Origin: Pachyseris speciosa
Lineage: Eukaryota; Cnidaria; Anthozoa; Scleractinia; Pachyseridae
DNA: 64,000 nt
NCBI GenBank assembly: GCA_016490735.1
Contig: JAEMWC010000001.1
Coordinates: 2,146,001-2,210,000 of the forward strand
Direction of reading: 5' to 3'
Of the stretch, positions 23,201-30,551 are shown in pieces. The notes beneath the pieces were generated by a model. That model made no database searches, was not told where the DNA came from, and was given only the letters and a program-made list of their open reading frames with translations. Every line of letters starts with the position of its first letter. Within the stretch, counting starts at the first letter, position 1. Made by a program: the position numbers and the translations under genes.

Positions 23201-25971
23201 AGATTTAGGGTTAGCGACAGGGTTCTTGTTAGGGTTAGGGTTAGAGTTAACATTAGGGCCAGGGCTAGGGTTAGGGTTGGGGAAGGGTTGGGATTAGGGT
23301 TAGGGTTAGGCCTAGGGTTAGCATGAACATTAAAGTTAGAGTTAGTGGCATTGTTTGAGTCTGAATCAGTGCTAAAATAGTTCATTCGAGTTAAAAACAG
23401 CCCACAGTTTTCTTGGTTGACTCTAAAGTCGTTTGCATTGGCTTTGGCTGACATAAGCACAGCACCAAAGAAGGTTGTTTGACTTAAACAAACCATGTAT
23501 AGGTCAGTTGTTTCACGTCATTTTTGCTTTTAAACAGAGTTTACTATATAGTAATTTGCATGTGGGTTGGGCCATTGAAACGTTTCTGATGGATTCATTC
23601 TCATCGTCAAAAGGAAAGAAATGGAATGAAAATGGTATTAATACTTTCTGCTGATGTTTACAAGACTCCATAGAAGCAAACTACATGTAGCTGAGGTGTT
23701 TGATTAAAAAAGTGATTTATAATTATGTTAAAATTCTCCAGCATGTTTACTTGTACATGTGCTTACATAATGCCGACAGATGATCATGCGTGGAACAAAT
23801 TTGCGCTTTTGAATATTTCCCATGCTTGCCAATACAACTTTCCTTGGATTGATTGTTTTCAAGACACTTAGCTCATCGAAAATGGATGATCTTCTCGCCA
23901 TGCCTATTTCTGTGTCTTAGATGAATTCCCCGTAATGTTTCCAAAGTCTTAGATTGCTTTTGGAGAACTGTTTCATGGCTTAATCACCGTCAAAGCTCAC
24001 TCAATGGCAATCTGTTAATATGGGTTTCATTACTGACTTCAAAAAATGTGCTCTTCAAAATTAATGAACAATGGAAACGTCGTTGCAGGAGCTAGCCAGT
24101 TTTCAAAGTCATTAATTTAAAGGTAGAATTTTTGCTTAAAAAAATAATCTGCATTATCCCATCGCCCATGGAAACTTTTCGCTTGAAAGCCAGCGCCCTC
24201 TTTGACTGCAATGAATTGTGGGTACGGTATCGCCTCCAAGTGTGAACAATTAACAGTCTCCAAATTAAACATCAGAGACTTTTTCGCCTTAAGTCCAAAA
24301 ACACCTCTTGCTTTCCAAACTTCCAGCACAGCAACCTTTGAGAAATGGGCCAAGACTAGAAATGGCACACTGCTTTTTAGACGAGAGCTGCTTTGATACT
24401 TGTTCCTCCTGGCTCCTAATGTGCACTCCAAACTGAGAGTAAACTTATATCTCTTCATGGTTTGGCAAGCACAGAGAAATGCGACTGGTTTCTTTCAGAA
24501 GCACAAGTGACTTGCGGGTCTCTGGTTTCTTTCAGAAGCGCAAGTGACTTGCGGGTGTCCAGACGTAATGATATCTTTCATCCACCAGGCGAGTAGGCAA
24601 GCATAATGTGATTAAATCCAACTTCCCATCGAGACCTCACCTGCGTATAACTAAGTTTTGTATCGTTAAATCGATGTTTTAAACGCCAAACTTATAGTCT
24701 ATGTCACACTACGAAACACAATAAGTCCCTGTCAACCATTAAATTTTCATTCCAGTTTCAGTTTTACTCTTCTGCATTATCCACATGGGAAAACTGTGCT
24801 AAGTGACATGCTGAATGTGTTTTTTTGGCCCAAGTTTTCTCAAAAACTAAGCGCAAAACAGCAAAAAAAAAAACTTTCAGGGTTTTGTTTCTTAATTGAA
24901 ATGAAGTCCATGAGGACATTCTTGCCCAGAGCCCTTCATTTATACTTAGGCTGTAAAGCCACAAGTCAAGGAATGGGCACCGTTGTTTTCTTTGTGTCAT
25001 GAATTTCTAGCAGACATGATTTGAATTGGGTAGTCTGACATGCACCATTGCACAGGTTGGTCGTCTTGGAAAGATGTTTTCAAAGCTCACATTCATTGAA
25101 CTGTTTCAGTTGGTTCTGTCTGTTGCTAAACTTCAATAACTGACTTCAGAGATTTCTCTGACCATAATTATTGTTGAATTATGAACCATTTGATAAGCAT
25201 TTCCTTTCTGACAAACAGTGAGCAGAAATATCCACTGATCAGTGCAAGCTCTGCATTTAGTCACTTAGGTTAAATACTTAGACTATTCTCATCATATTTG
25301 GTCGAGTAGTCATGACTCTTGCTTACACACAGGAGAGCCCTACAGCTGTAGTTAAATTTGTTGCTGGGACATCCAACAGTCTTTTTTTATTCTTTTCCTA
25401 TTTTGTTGTCCTGTTTTTTTACAAGTATTATTCTTATCAAGGCAGTTGAGCTGTAAAGGGCTTTTGTAAAGTACAAGGATTTGTTGATATGGACTCTATA
25501 GATATTCACTACAAACAAACACAGACCTGAACATCATAAAAAGCACAACTTTGTGCTCAACGCAACAAGGACAGACTCTTCTAGTTTCTTTCACTTAATT
25601 TAGTGCTAAATGAGAGTTACACTATTTTCGAGGGATAAAATGCAGGCCCAAGTCAAGGCTAATTTTATCCTCTTGAATTCCAGTGGTATTAACTGTGTTT
25701 GTTTCTGTCTATTTAATTAAAATACAAAATTTAGAAATGCATCCTTGAATGAACATGACACCCTAACTTCATAACATTTTATTCATTCCAGGTCCAATCA
25801 CATTCTGCTGTGAATAAAATGACAGCGACAAATCTGGCGATTGTGTTTGGACCAAACCTGATGTGGTCCAAGTCTCAAGCGGCGTCTCTTGATGCTATGG
25901 CTCAGATCAATTCCTTCACTCTTCTGTTGTTAGAGAACATCAGTTACCTGTTTGAACCAAGGTCACTATAG
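1445..25971 (+). CDS. ARHGAP1: ARHGAP1-like Rho GTPase-activating protein (p50RhoGAP), 3' part of gene
   Basis: Eight exons join in frame with GT/AG borders: 1445-1531, 3432-3530, 4295-4411, 7016-7089, 8744-8821, 9483-9611, 12300-12409 and 25792-25971 (stop TAG 25969-25971), about 290 residues. The first two exons encode the end of a BCH/CRAL-TRIO domain (KNIKALYIVHPS; LFYINRLTDLAEHVHLDQI). The third carries the QQFGVSL linker that precedes the GAP domain in the family. The RhoGAP domain follows, with the arginine-finger motif EGIFRRSAN, then KKFLRELPEP, and the conserved KMTATNLAIVFGPNLMWS near the end. The family stimulates GTP hydrolysis by Cdc42/Rho-type GTPases. The upstream exons are not in the window. 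The last intron is 13.4 kb and full of mobile DNA. The gene converges on the HELT-like gene. ARHGAP8 has the same architecture, so the orthology call is a best fit. Confidence 0.92.
1786..2967. mobile_element. Non-autonomous DNA transposon with CAGGG ends and 5-bp target duplication
   Basis: Both ends read CAGGGYTTGAAATAA inward, and the element is flanked by the direct repeat TCATG (1781-1785 and 2968-2972). Both subterminal regions contain runs of TTGTCCGG/GACCGGACA. It has no coding capacity. CAGGG ends recall hAT elements, but those usually make 8-bp duplications, so the superfamily is left open. A second palindromic element (2329-2658) sits inside it. Confidence 0.7.
2329..2658. mobile_element. 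Palindromic MITE with TA-flanked ends
   Basis: The terminal inverted repeats read CCATATTTTCTTGAATAAGC at the left and CCATATTTCCTTGAATAAGC on the other strand at the right, each flanked by TA. The interior has no coding sequence. It belongs to the group of elements with TACCRTATTT ends seen five more times in this window. It is nested in the CAGGG element. Confidence 0.75.
4412..5315. other. Intronic stretch with nothing recognised
   Basis: This lies in the ARHGAP1 intron between the 4295-4411 and 7016-7089 exons. It is AT-rich with stops in all frames. I see no repeat structure or RNA signature up to the start of the 1-kb repeat at about 5316. Confidence 0.5.
5316..6358 (+). repeat. 1-kb dispersed repeat, copy 1, with a tRNA-like segment
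   Basis: Nearly the same sequence recurs at 57735-58640. It starts with a module around GAGACGCGACG, followed by a GTTGTCACGTATCGG module. Around 6019-6075 a tRNA-like segment has an A-box-like TGGCCTAAAGG and a B-box-like GGTTCGATGTCC, suggesting a SINE-derived part. The last 195 bp (6163-6358) form a separate block that occurs at 58640-58860 (inverted) and 59159-59335. No protein is encoded. Confidence 0.65.
6467..6507. repeat. (ATT)n microsatellite
   Basis: About thirteen ATT units follow a segment ending GCGCTATATAAGTTTCAATT, the usual layout of a SINE or LINE tail. The similar GCGCTATATAAGTAACAAGT at about 1311 is followed by a TTTA run. Confidence 0.8.
7407..7492 (-). repeat. tRNA-like SINE head
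   Basis: On the minus strand the segment reads like a tRNA, with an A-box region TGGCTCATTAGCGCAATCGG and a B box GAGTTCAAGTCC. There is no usable acceptor stem or clear anticodon arm, so a tRNA-derived SINE fits better than a tRNA gene. The GC-rich palindrome GTCGCTTAGCGAC lies nearby at about 7264. Confidence 0.5.
8252..8332 (-). repeat. tRNA-like SINE head
   Basis: The minus strand shows TGGCCTAGTGGGTTGG (A-box-like) and GGTGGTTCAAGCCTC (B-box-like) about 45 nt apart. It is not a canonical cloverleaf, so it is read as a tRNA-derived retroposon. Confidence 0.45.
9699..9962. mobile_element. MITE related to the 19.3/21.3-kb repeats
   Basis: The ends are TACAATCATGGGCAA and, inverted, TACAATCATGGACAAAAG. 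The middle holds CCTTTTCAATGTTGAA opposite CAACATTGAAAAGGGGG, the same core as the elements at 19345 and 21318. It has no coding content. Confidence 0.65.
10013..11698. mobile_element. 1.7-kb inverted-repeat element with arms over 500 bp
   Basis: The left arm (about 10013-10540) and right arm (about 11160-11697) are reverse complements with only scattered differences. The outer ends read AATTGAAGGGCTCAGGGCAA and AATTCAAGGGCTCGGGGCAA. The roughly 600-bp centre has no convincing protein. Diverged relatives are at 24190-24950 and 43680-44650. It lies in the ARHGAP1 intron between the exons ending at 9611 and starting at 12300. Confidence 0.8.
12820..13240. repeat. Minisatellite, about six units of about 68 bp
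   Basis: Units share CAAGCCACTCTCTA and TTCTTAAAGCACTAAAG. The third unit contains an extra perfect palindrome of about 33 bp (ACCAAGGCGGCAAACTGG at 12975 and its mirror). The array is flanked by related direct repeats at about 12640-12695 and 13295-13350. Confidence 0.75.
13643..13789. mobile_element. Short palindromic MITE
   Basis: The ends are ACATGACCAAG and CTTGGTCATGT. Inside, GGGTCTATTCCTGATTTGAC faces GTCAAATGAGGAATAGACCC. It is non-coding. Confidence 0.6.
13880..14455 (-). pseudogene. LINE-type retrotransposon remnant, C-terminal region after the reverse transcriptase
   Basis: Translating the minus strand in one frame from about 14443 gives the zinc-binding region found after the reverse transcriptase in many LINEs: C-T-F-C, then H-L-F-W-S-C, then TFWKRV. 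The frame continues through LARYHIWQAK and FKRLVKSRL, which are also typical of the C-terminus of such ORF2 proteins. Two in-frame stops (a TGA after VTD and a TAA after FASF) break it, so it is dead. The 5' part with the polymerase motifs is absent. Confidence 0.72.
14482..14928. mobile_element. Palindromic MITE of the TACCRTATTT group
   Basis: The ends are CCATATTTCCTCGAATAATA and its near mirror TATTATTCGAGGAAATACG. GATTATTCGAGGGAGGCG repeats several times in the right half. A G-run lies at about 14803-14815. It is non-coding. Confidence 0.7.
14938..15125 (+). repeat. tRNA-like SINE
   Basis: TGTGGCTCAGTGGTTACAG (A-box-like) and TTGCTAGTTCAAATC (B-box-like) are about 40 nt apart, followed by an unrelated body and an A-rich tail (AACTAAAACTAAAAAATAAA). 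Confidence 0.5.
15179..16192. mobile_element. TTAA-flanked non-autonomous element (piggyBac-like ends)
   Basis: TTAA lies at 15175-15178 and 16193-16196. The inverted ends read CCCATTGGCACCCG and CCCATTGACTACCG. TTAA duplications with CCC ends are typical of piggyBac relatives, though Kolobok also uses TTAA. No transposase is present. Confidence 0.65.
17639..19264 (-). pseudogene. SAM-domain gene carried by the EnSpm-like element, broken
   Basis: Four minus-strand segments can be joined. Exon A (19264-19123) starts with ATG and encodes LDAWTE, a TGA stop (19183-19181), then DVQCFVNSNFSAEIAKKFK. Exon B (19018-18781) continues EIKGDALIRL and FVKLGLQTFRKRVKFRKLVE, so A plus B form a SAM domain. 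Exon C (about 18416-18240) encodes KADFPNFRLAEEKAKLDELA and then needs a frame change to read LLWRVFKKHIPDVFNERR. Exon D (about 18107-17639) has an acidic stretch followed by a basic C-terminus ending CKKK. The stop in exon A and the shift in exon C indicate decay. SAM domains mediate protein contacts; the role here is unknown. Confidence 0.55.
19345..19619. mobile_element. 280-bp TIR repeat, copy 1
   Basis: The ends are ACAATCTTGGATGAAACT and, inverted, ACAATCTTGGACAAAACTG. It is a near-identical direct copy of 21318-21604 and related to 9699-9962. It ends 80 bp upstream of the start of the minus-strand SAM-domain gene, so it could be a MITE or a promoter module of the host transposon. Confidence 0.65.
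20203..20495 (-). mobile_element. tRNA-derived SINE with (ATT)n tail
   Basis: On the minus strand a tRNA-like head (TTGGCACAGTGGTGAGAGCG, then CAGGTTAGATTCCCGGAC) is followed by a body with GGTTCTCTACTCTGCTCCCA and CTCCGGGTACTCCGG, ending in AATAAAGTG and an (ATT)n tail at 20203-20232. This is the complete order for a SINE: head, body, short-repeat tail. It is inserted in the EnSpm-like element. Confidence 0.75.
21318..21604. mobile_element. 280-bp TIR repeat, copy 2
   Basis: This is a direct copy of 19345-19619 with a few percent differences and a longer G-run (about 21508-21525). It ends 30 bp before the ATG of the plus-strand gene at 21634. The two copies bracket the centre of the EnSpm-like element. 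Confidence 0.65.
21634..22200 (+). pseudogene. N-terminal exon of an EnSpm-type transposon protein (CPC-x2-C motif)
   Basis: From ATG 21634 the frame encodes a short basic N-terminus, then HVHCPCEQCKGKATSRKVEL and HWKRSQ, resembling the CPC-x2-C-x-G/N-(K/R)...H segment of the transposase-associated domain in EnSpm/CACTA elements. An acidic serine-rich stretch follows. After about 22030 the frame runs into the subterminal TTGGG repeats and stops at 22198-22200, so that part is probably not protein; the true exon end is likely near 22030. No catalytic DDE core follows, so the gene is a fragment. Confidence 0.5.
22955..23495. repeat. Degenerate tandem array, unit about 45-50 bp
   Basis: The pattern TTGACTTAAAACAGCACA followed by CATTCTTGG recurs with much divergence before and after the telomere-like block (for example 23095-23135, 23155-23200, 23390-23430). 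It is non-coding and lies in the last ARHGAP1 intron. Confidence 0.5.
23212..23330. repeat. Interstitial telomere-like repeats (TTAGGG)n, degenerate
   Basis: About a dozen TTAGGG or one-off units (GTTAGGGTTAGGGTTAG and variants) are interrupted by AGGGCCAGGGC. The downstream flank GGCATTGTTTGAGTCTGAAT also follows the second telomere-like block at 43.6 kb, so both belong to one dispersed repeat rather than to old chromosome ends. Confidence 0.75.
24190..24950. repeat. Diverged partial copy of the 10-kb inverted-repeat element
   Basis: Shared segments include GCAATGAATTGTGGGTA, GCAACCTTTGAGAAATGGGC (near-match in the 10.6-kb centre), CTTTCAGAAGCACAAGTGAC and the terminal ATTCTTGCCCAGAGCCCTTC. 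GACTTGCGGGTCTC-like blocks are duplicated at about 24510-24560. Confidence 0.55.
25000..25791. other. Intronic stretch with nothing recognised
   Basis: This is the end of the 13.4-kb ARHGAP1 intron. It is AT-rich with a T-rich run around 25380. I see no repeat with clear ends and no coding frame. Confidence 0.5.
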
Positions 25972-28020
25972 TTCCTTGCAAATTGTAACAAAACAGTTTT
26001 AAACTGTCAGCTGCTTGTAAGTTTGTACATTTCAATTTAAATTATGAAGCTTACACATGTACATGTATACAAGAGGAATGTTGGATTTTTGTAGTTTTGA
26101 GGACAAGTAGACATGGGTGTTGTATAAATTTATTTCAGCTGCACAGTGTAACTAAAGTTCCATGTGTTATCTAGTGATGGTCACTGCTGATTTCACTCAC
26201 AGGTTTGTTTGTTGATACACCTGTATGGTACAGTAAGGTAGGGAGGGGATATATTAGCAACTGATTGCCTTAATTACTTAGGATCACCAGGCTATTCCCA
26301 TTTGGATGGCGATTCATTAGGGATTTCTGAGAAATACAAACAGACAAGGTTAATTTGGGAACAGAAATCCACACAACTAAGTAATTAAGTGAAAATGTGG
26401 CTCAGCCAGGAATCAAACCTGGGTCTCCAGATTACTGGTCGGATGCCTTAACCACTAGGCCACTGAACCAACCACACTGGGAACACATATTTTTACTGTA
26501 CAACACGTACACAGTGTGGCCTTCTGATGGTAAGGTCCGAGGAGACAATTTCACACATTTTCTGCAAATATCAGGATCACAATTGGGGAGTAGTGACGTG
26601 ATCCTGATTGCAGAAAATGTGTGAAATTGTCTCCTCGGACCTTACCATCAGAAGGCCACACTGTGTATGTGTTGTACAGTAAAAATATGTGTTCCCAGTG
26701 TGGTTGGTTCAGTGGCCTAGTGGTTAAGGCATCCGACCGGTAATCTGGAGACCCAGGTTTGATTCCTGGCTGAGCCACATTTTTACTTAATTACTTAGTT
26801 GTGTTGATTTCTGTTCCAAGGTGAACAGCATTGTCACCCTAAAATTAATTGTCTGTCATATAAATGTGTTCAGTGCAAAATGAAATAGGAGTTATAAAGA
26901 AAGCTTTGTAAAAAAATTTAACTATTGGAGAATGAAACACAGCTGTGGAAACCCAAATCTATATGAATGTTTCAGACCCTACAGAACTGAATTTAATTCT
27001 TCTGGCCAGGGGTGGAGGAATTTCCTTTATAAAATAACCTTAGGAGAAATAAGCCAATGGGTGCTTTTCCATGAATAGAGTTATAAAGCAATGAAAACAT
27101 TTGGCCAATTAGAGATCTATTTATGAAAGGTTCCTTGATTACAAAGGTTTTGGTCTTTCTTCATTTGCAAAATAATTTATGCAAACATGTTTGGTCATCA
27201 TCAGTGATTTGCGACTGTTACAGATGCAGGGGTTTCCATAAAAGTTGAAGTAGGTAGCGAGTTCAAGTAGAGTAGGCGACGGTATTAAAGGAAAAAATAA
27301 AGAATCGTTCTTTAATTATTTCAATTTAGGGAAAAAGTAGCCAATGTCTCTGATCAAAGTAGCTGATGTTTTTCGTCGGACGTTGGTGCTTATTGAAACC
27401 ACTGCAGATGGGTATAGGAAATGCCAGCTAAACTTAAAATCCCATATCTTCTTGCTGCTTTGTACCTTAAAACTTGTGAAATGAAGGCACAATAAAAAAA
27501 TATTGAATATGACATTGGGTAGCTCATTTCTGAATCAGCAGCATCACAAATGTTTCTAGAGAATGTTTTGCGAGGAAAAATTATGAATTCTTTGAAAACT
27601 GGTGAAGATGCTGTGACAAATATGGTCCCTAAATGTTTGAGGCTTTCTGCCAACTACAGTGTATACAAACTCCCTTTTTGTAAAATGCATTAAATTTTCT
27701 GTATTTTCAAGATTTCAAACAAAACATAATTACATTCCTTTTGGATGTTCATGGTTTGTTTAAGGAGGAAGGGGACGGGTTAGAAGTACCTCCTGCAAAT
27801 CAAAGGAGTTCCTTTCAAATCAGCTCTCCTCAAAGTGAAACCATAGTCATGTAATCAGTGGCTATCTTTCTAATTGTAAGGGTGATCAGCTTCAAATGTA
27901 TCTATAGCATCTACTTTGGAAGAAGATATTAAGGAATATATTTCATAGCGGTAATTTATCTCAACATGAAACTGTAAATTGTTTGTCTTGAATAAATGTT
28001 ATTAACTTATGGCTGAATAA
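25972..28020 (+). other. Probable 3' UTR and downstream region of ARHGAP1
   Basis: The region follows the stop codon at 25971. Candidate poly(A) signals AATAAA are at 27296-27301, about 27487 and about 27990; which is used cannot be told. If a distal one is used, the inverted SINE pair (26354-26822) would be in the mRNA. Confidence 0.4.
26354..26822. repeat. Inverted pair of tRNA-like SINE heads, about 225-bp arms
   Basis: The left arm (26354-26580) and right arm (about 26595-26822) are reverse complements with a handful of differences. Each contains a tRNA-like unit: minus strand 26397-26470 and plus strand 26705-26779, with TGGCCTAGTGGTTAAGGC (A box) and CAGGTTTGATTCCTGGC (B box). The apparent proteins in both arms are the same repeat read on opposite strands. 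Confidence 0.8.
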
Positions 28021-28539
28021 TTTGACTTATTTATGTTGTGAGATCAGGGGACTCAGAAACCAACAAAATGACAGAGAAGTGAGGAAATTAAATAAACAAC
28101 AGCAAAACCAATGCGGGCAGGAAAATTCTGGTTTTCTTGGGGTAAGCTTGCCAAATGTTTTAATTGTTCAGTGTTGCGAAAGTGTTGGGTAACTGATAGT
28201 TTACTCACGACAGATGGATTCAGTATTCAGTGGTCACTGGTCCCCTCTTGTGTGAAAAAGGCCTTTTCAGAAAAATTCCATACTGGTCCTTTAGCTTTTT
28301 GCCATATGGATTTGAAAATGTTTATAATTCTTAGTGATGCTGTAATGTCCTGTGACAAAAATATATTTGGTATGTCACTTTCACCTACATATTTGTATAA
28401 AAATTATGTGTTTTCCTTCTCAGTACTGCAAAAAATTGCAGTAAATAGGAAACCAAGAAAGAGAAGTAGAAAATCCAGCTGAGGAATTGCTTATCGCCAA
28501 ATTTAACAACATTTGTGTAATTCACACACATGCTAACAT

Positions 28540-28720
28540 CTAATTATTAAATATATGACTGATCATCACAGTTATGAACACTACTTAAGCAGTAGTGAAA
28601 ATGAAGCCTGAAAACGGGACTCGAACCCACGACCTCTGCGATACCGGTGCAGTGCTCTACCAACTGAGCTAACAAGCCATCTGGGAGCTGGTCGTTTGTT
28701 GGTTCATAATATACCTGTGA
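28540..28720 (-). mobile_element. tRNA-derived SINE-like repeat
   Basis: The minus strand carries TTAGCTCAGTTGGTAGAGCA (a perfect A-box region) and GTGGGTTCGAGTCCCG (a perfect B box), about 35 nt apart. The segment between does not fold into a normal anticodon arm and the acceptor stem is not closed, so it is a SINE head rather than a tRNA gene. A body with ACTACTGCTTAAGTAGTG follows. Confidence 0.65.
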
Positions 28721-29204
28721 GTCACATATTTAATCATTAATCCGCAGTTCAAATGTATGATTTTCATATATTCATTGTCATCATTGTCATATCTTCACAA
28801 CCTTGTAAAAGGATGCCTGTCATATTTCCAAAGCCATTCACAGTTTTTATAACAAACACGGCTTTTTCATGTTCTCTTGATTTTATTAAGCCAACGGTCG
28901 CACAGCTCCAAGTACCCATTTAAGTCAAAACTGGCACACATCAGGAAAAAGTGAAAAATGTTGCTGCCAGTCATTATATTTGGTTAGGATAATAATAATT
29001 TAGATCTGTTATATATACATGAGGTTACTGTAAGAAATGAAATGTAAGGTATCTCAGAGTTTTGATTTCTTTTGCAAGGCTAAGAAAGTCTTGGGCTCAC
29101 AGAAAATATATTAGTCTCGCAGTCTCTGATTTACCATTCGCCATTCCTATCTTGATATTAATTAACACAACCATCCCATCAAAAAGACTGCATTGCTTGT
29201 AGCC

Positions 29205-29448
29205 AGAGCCCAGTTGTTCGAAAGCTGATTAGCGCTAATCTATGATTAAAAGTTAACCGCGGTTTTCACCTCGCACACTGAAAACGTTTTTTGAAAGCAA
29301 ATCTAAGCTCAAGGTAAAGAAAAGTTACATTCAAAACTTGAGGGCAAAAACCTTTGGCAAAAATCTTTATTGAACATTAATTGAACCGTAGCCAAAGTTC
29401 ACACTAACCTGGGGTTAGTTTAATCGTGCTTTGAACAACCGGGCCCAG
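29205..29448. mobile_element. MITE with GGGCCC-type ends
   Basis: The ends are GAGCCCAGTTGTTCGAAAGC and, inverted, TGGGCCCGGTTGTTCAAAGC. TTAGCGCTAAT lies near the left end. The terminal signature is shared with elements at 36762, 42013, 53775 and 53914. Confidence 0.65.
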
Positions 29449-30322
29449 ATTGCAGTCACAGTTAGATTTTACACACAATATTTATTTTGACCTAAGGTTT
29501 GTCTTTCAGGTTCTTTTGAAGTTTCAATTCATTACATTTCACTTCGCATTATCAATTTTATTTTAGTTCTCTATCATTCAACTTTATTTCAAATAAGAGT
29601 AGCATGATTAGCAGAGACCTGCCTGTACCGGTTAATCGTGGCAACATGTTCCCCCCTCCATCAAAAACAAGTATGCACAGGCTCAGCTGCATTACACTCT
29701 AAACTAATAACTTTTAAATTATGGAATCAATCATAGAACCGATCAACACTCTAGTCTGGAGCTCAGCATTGATGTTTGTGCAATAACGTGAACTACAATC
29801 AAACTTTTTATTTTGTAGTCCAGAAAATAGTCATGCTTATCCCATGGAAAATTTCTGAAAATTCTGAGAAAGGAGGGAGGTCTTAATATAAGAACCAAGT
29901 GTTTTTTGTTTGTTTGTTTTGTTTTTATGAAGGGGGGGGGTCATATTAAAAGCAAAAAAATCTTCCATAGGGGTTACAGATATTTCCTGGAACAACACAA
30001 ATTAATGTTTTATGAAAATCAAATGAATTAACAGGTTTTTTTTCTTATAGACAAAAAAATAGTCCCATAATGCTACCTCTAGAGTCCATAGTATGCAGAA
30101 ATTGTTACATAATGTTACATCAGCAAACAAGTCCTCAGATGCACACTACATGATGCAAAATTTTAACCTTTCTCTCACTCAGTCCATACCTCGATAATGT
30201 ATTTGAGGTTCTATATATACCTATTCTGTATATAACTCTTCACAAGCATCAGTCACAAACAGTTAATCTTCATGAAGAAACATACACTATCACAAATGAA
30301 GATAACCCACATGTTTTGTTCC

Positions 30323-30365
30323 ACACCTATATTTCGACCACATAAAGTGGTCTTCATCAGGGTAA
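30323..30365 (-). ncRNA. Candidate hammerhead ribozyme, minus strand
   Basis: This is the exact mirror of 30368-30410, so it has the same core on the strand from which the HELT-like gene is transcribed. Stem II is GACCAC/GTGGTC and the CUGAUGA and GAAA core boxes are intact. The 170-nt palindrome could fold instead as one long hairpin. Confidence 0.6.
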
Positions 30366-30367
30366 AA

Positions 30368-30410
30368 TTACCCTGATGAAGACCACTTTATGTGGTCGAA
30401 ATATAGGTGT
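30368..30410 (+). ncRNA. Candidate hammerhead ribozyme, plus strand
   Basis: Helix I is UUACC (30368-30372) facing GGUGU (30406-30410), about four pairs. Core box CUGAUGA is at 30373-30379, stem II GACCAC/GUGGUC at 30381-30397 and GAAA at 30398-30401. UAUA (30402-30405) ends in the NUA triplet after which cleavage would occur. Short helix III is usual for the hammerheads of Penelope-like elements. Confidence 0.65.
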
Positions 30411-30445
30411 GGAACAAAACATGTGGGTTATCTTCATTTGTGATA

Positions 30446-30448
<3 letters not shown>

Positions 30449-30515
<67 letters not shown>
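30449..30515. repeat. (TA)n microsatellite, about 33 units
   Basis: An uninterrupted TA run lies directly between the ribozyme palindrome and the end of the HELT-like coding sequence. Confidence 0.95.
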
Positions 30516-30518
<3 letters not shown>

Positions 30519-30551
30519 TGGTCAGTTCATTACAGAAGCTGGAAATTGTTT

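Larger units (their letters stand above)
30282..30451. mobile_element. Perfect 170-bp palindrome from Penelope-like element termini
   Basis: Every base from 30282 pairs with its mirror out to 30451 (centre at 30366/30367). Each arm contains CTGATGA and GAAA separated by a GACCAC/GTGGTC hairpin, then TATAGG. This arrangement and the inverted duplication match the terminal repeats of Penelope-like retroelements. It abuts a (TA)n run and lies about 100 bp past the HELT-like stop codon. Confidence 0.75.

Noticed and set aside
23155..23496. 113-codon frame rich in NPNPNP and TLTLTL
   Set aside because: Translation of the telomere-like TTAGGG block.
26397..26778. Two similar 75-codon frames starting MAQPGIKPGSP on opposite strands
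   Set aside because: They are the two arms of the inverted tRNA-SINE repeat read as protein; the peptide is a translation of the tRNA-like head.
28111..28482. 123-codon plus-strand frame downstream of ARHGAP1
   Set aside because: Biased composition with no domain, splice or promoter support; probably chance in a non-coding 3' region.
28605..28690. tRNA gene on the minus strand
   Set aside because: A and B boxes are excellent, but the anticodon arm and acceptor stem do not fold and a SINE body follows.
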